Origin: Helicobacteraceae bacterium
GTDB lineage: Bacteria > Campylobacterota > Campylobacteria > Campylobacterales > Sulfurimonadaceae
NCBI GenBank assembly: GCA_015488855.1
Contig: WFMY01000230.1
Location: 1-15,763, forward strand
Reading direction: 5' to 3'
DNA: 15,763 nucleotides
A program made the translations under genes and the position numbers. Below, piece after piece: positions 14,966-15,763 of this stretch; positions within the stretch are counted from its first letter, which is position 1; every line of letters begins with the position of its first letter. The notes below the pieces were generated by a model. The model was given only the letters and a program-made list of their open reading frames with translations. It had not been told where the DNA came from and searched no databases.

Positions 14966-15352
14966 ATGGATTCTTTTTTTAGTTTTAAGAGTTTTATTAG
15001 TATAGAGACACTGAAAGTTTTTTATATGCTTGGAGTGATTGCTTTACCTGTGATGAGTTGGTTTCTTCTTTTATGGGTTATCAACAAGTATAGTGCATTA
15101 TTTCGTTTTTACAAAGGGCTCAAACGATCAATCATCATCAGCACCATTATCTGGGTGATGAGCAAGATAAAGTTTTTTAAAAAATATCTCAATGAAAAAG
15201 TAACATGGGATACTCTCAATACAACTCAAAAGTTTAAATTGATCTTACTTTTTATAATGTTAGTCTTTTTTTCTGAACTTTTCTACAGGTTAATGTTTGA
15301 ATACCTCATTGCCTTTATGCAGATGCATGATGCACTTGTAGGCATGAGATAA
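14966..15352 (+). CDS. Small DUF4282-like inner-membrane protein
   Basis: A 128-residue protein with two long hydrophobic segments (about 15-39 and 90-112) separated by a basic loop (KGLKRSIIIST, then KIKFFKKYLNEK). The opening FFSFKSFISIETLKVFYMLG and the closing FEYLIAFMQMHDALVGM match the pattern of DUF4282 membrane proteins, which have no known function. I start it at ATG 14966-14968 because GGAG (14956-14959) lies 6 bases before it; the in-frame ATG at 14954 overlaps that ribosome site and is unlikely. It probably uses the -10 box at 14929-14934. The tail is 9 bases from the convergent helicase gene, with no visible terminator. Confidence 0.78.
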   Translation: MDSFFSFKSFISIETLKVFYMLGVIALPVMSWFLLLWVINKYSALFRFYKGLKRSIIISTIIWVMSKIKFFKKYLNEKVTWDTLNTTQKFKLILLFIMLVFFSELFYRLMFEYLIAFMQMHDALVGMR

Positions 15353-15361
15353 GCAAAGACA

Positions 15362-15763
15362 CTACCTTCTGTTAGCTCTATTTCGAGGTCTATTTCTTGA
15401 GTTAGCACTGCCTCTGCTTCCTTTTTGTCCTCTTCCTCCACCTTGCTTGATAGGTTCAGCCTTGATGCTTGGATCTGGCTTGAAACCTTTGAGCCAGACT
15501 TTTGGAATATCTTTTTTGATGAGTTTTTCTATATTTGCTAAGTATTCATCTTCATCGACACATACTAAAGAGATAGCTTCACCCTTGTTCCCAGCTCGTC
15601 CAGTTCGTCCGATGCGATGCACATAGTCTTCACTTACATTTGGAAGCTCATAGTTTATAACATGGGGCAGTTGGTCTATGTCTATCCCTCGGGCTGCTAT
15701 ATCTGTTGCGACTAAGACTCTCACTTTACCCTCTTTAAAGTCGGCAAGTGCTTTAGTCCTCGC
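15362..15763 (-). CDS. rhlE: DEAD-box RNA helicase, RhlE type (3' part only)
   Basis: The last 133 residues of a helicase whose 5' part lies beyond the right edge; the frame is open to the final base. Visible are motif V (VRVLVATDIAARGIDI), the RhlE-like HVINYELPNVSEDY segment, motif VI (HRIGRTGRAG), and SLVCVDEDEYLANIEKLIKK, which is typical of RhlE. The C-terminal tail is short and rich in Gly, Arg, Asn and Ser (GGGRGQKGSRG and RNRPRNRANRR), an RNA-binding type of extension. Such helicases remodel RNA in ribosome assembly or at low temperature. An in-frame GTG at 15722-15724 is internal, not a start. Confidence 0.94.
   Translation of the reverse strand, partial: ARTKALADFKEGKVRVLVATDIAARGIDIDQLPHVINYELPNVSEDYVHRIGRTGRAGNKGEAISLVCVDEDEYLANIEKLIKKDIPKVWLKGFKPDPSIKAEPIKQGGGRGQKGSRGSANSRNRPRNRANRR

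Overview
The window is AT-rich and densely coded. Its proteins (stand-alone ThiD2, His-rich ZnuA, a SecG-Frr-PyrE block, a 7TM-DISM diguanylate cyclase, a stand-alone DUF234 protein) point to a free-living Campylobacterota (Epsilonproteobacteria) relative, most like Sulfurimonas or a neighbour. This is inferred from protein style, not from a database search. I see no tRNA, rRNA, CRISPR array, insertion sequence or phage gene. Most of the window is ordinary chromosomal housekeeping. No stretch above about 170 bases lacks a gene.

Layout. 1-2371 (+): a putative lipoprotein and a SPOR-like/beta-barrel outer-membrane protein, 9 bases apart. 2379-2789 (-): a small protein resembling a degenerate GGDEF fold. 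2960-4076 (+): a Bax-inhibitor-1 family membrane protein overlapping a thiamine-pathway kinase, ThiD2. 7223-4028 (-): a tight operon znuA-znuC-znuB for zinc uptake, followed by a BioC-type methyltransferase whose 3' end overlaps thiD2 tail to tail. 7368-8903 (+): secG-frr-pyrE. 8956-10575 (-): a KefB-type cation/proton antiporter with an NAD-binding regulatory domain. 10693-12321 (+): a membrane diguanylate cyclase. 12391-14010 (+): pyrG. 14031-14912 (-): a stand-alone DUF234 protein. 14966-15352 (+): a small DUF4282-like membrane protein. 15362-15763 (-): the 3' end of an rhlE-type RNA helicase that leaves the window.

How the genes relate. Zinc uptake is a self-contained transporter operon. 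pyrE and pyrG both serve pyrimidine nucleotide synthesis but lie in separate transcription units. secG, frr and pyrE form a growth-linked operon. The active diguanylate cyclase and the catalytically dead GGDEF-like protein both belong to the c-di-GMP fold family, but nothing links them functionally.

The points most worth checking are two genes whose reading frames extend upstream of any ATG/GTG/TTG. One is the diguanylate cyclase, with an ATA exactly where its Shine-Dalgarno sequence predicts a start. The other is the DUF234 gene, with an ATC. A symmetric pair of face-to-face -10 boxes (14929-14946) that could drive both neighbouring genes, and the degenerate GGDEF-like protein, are also of interest.
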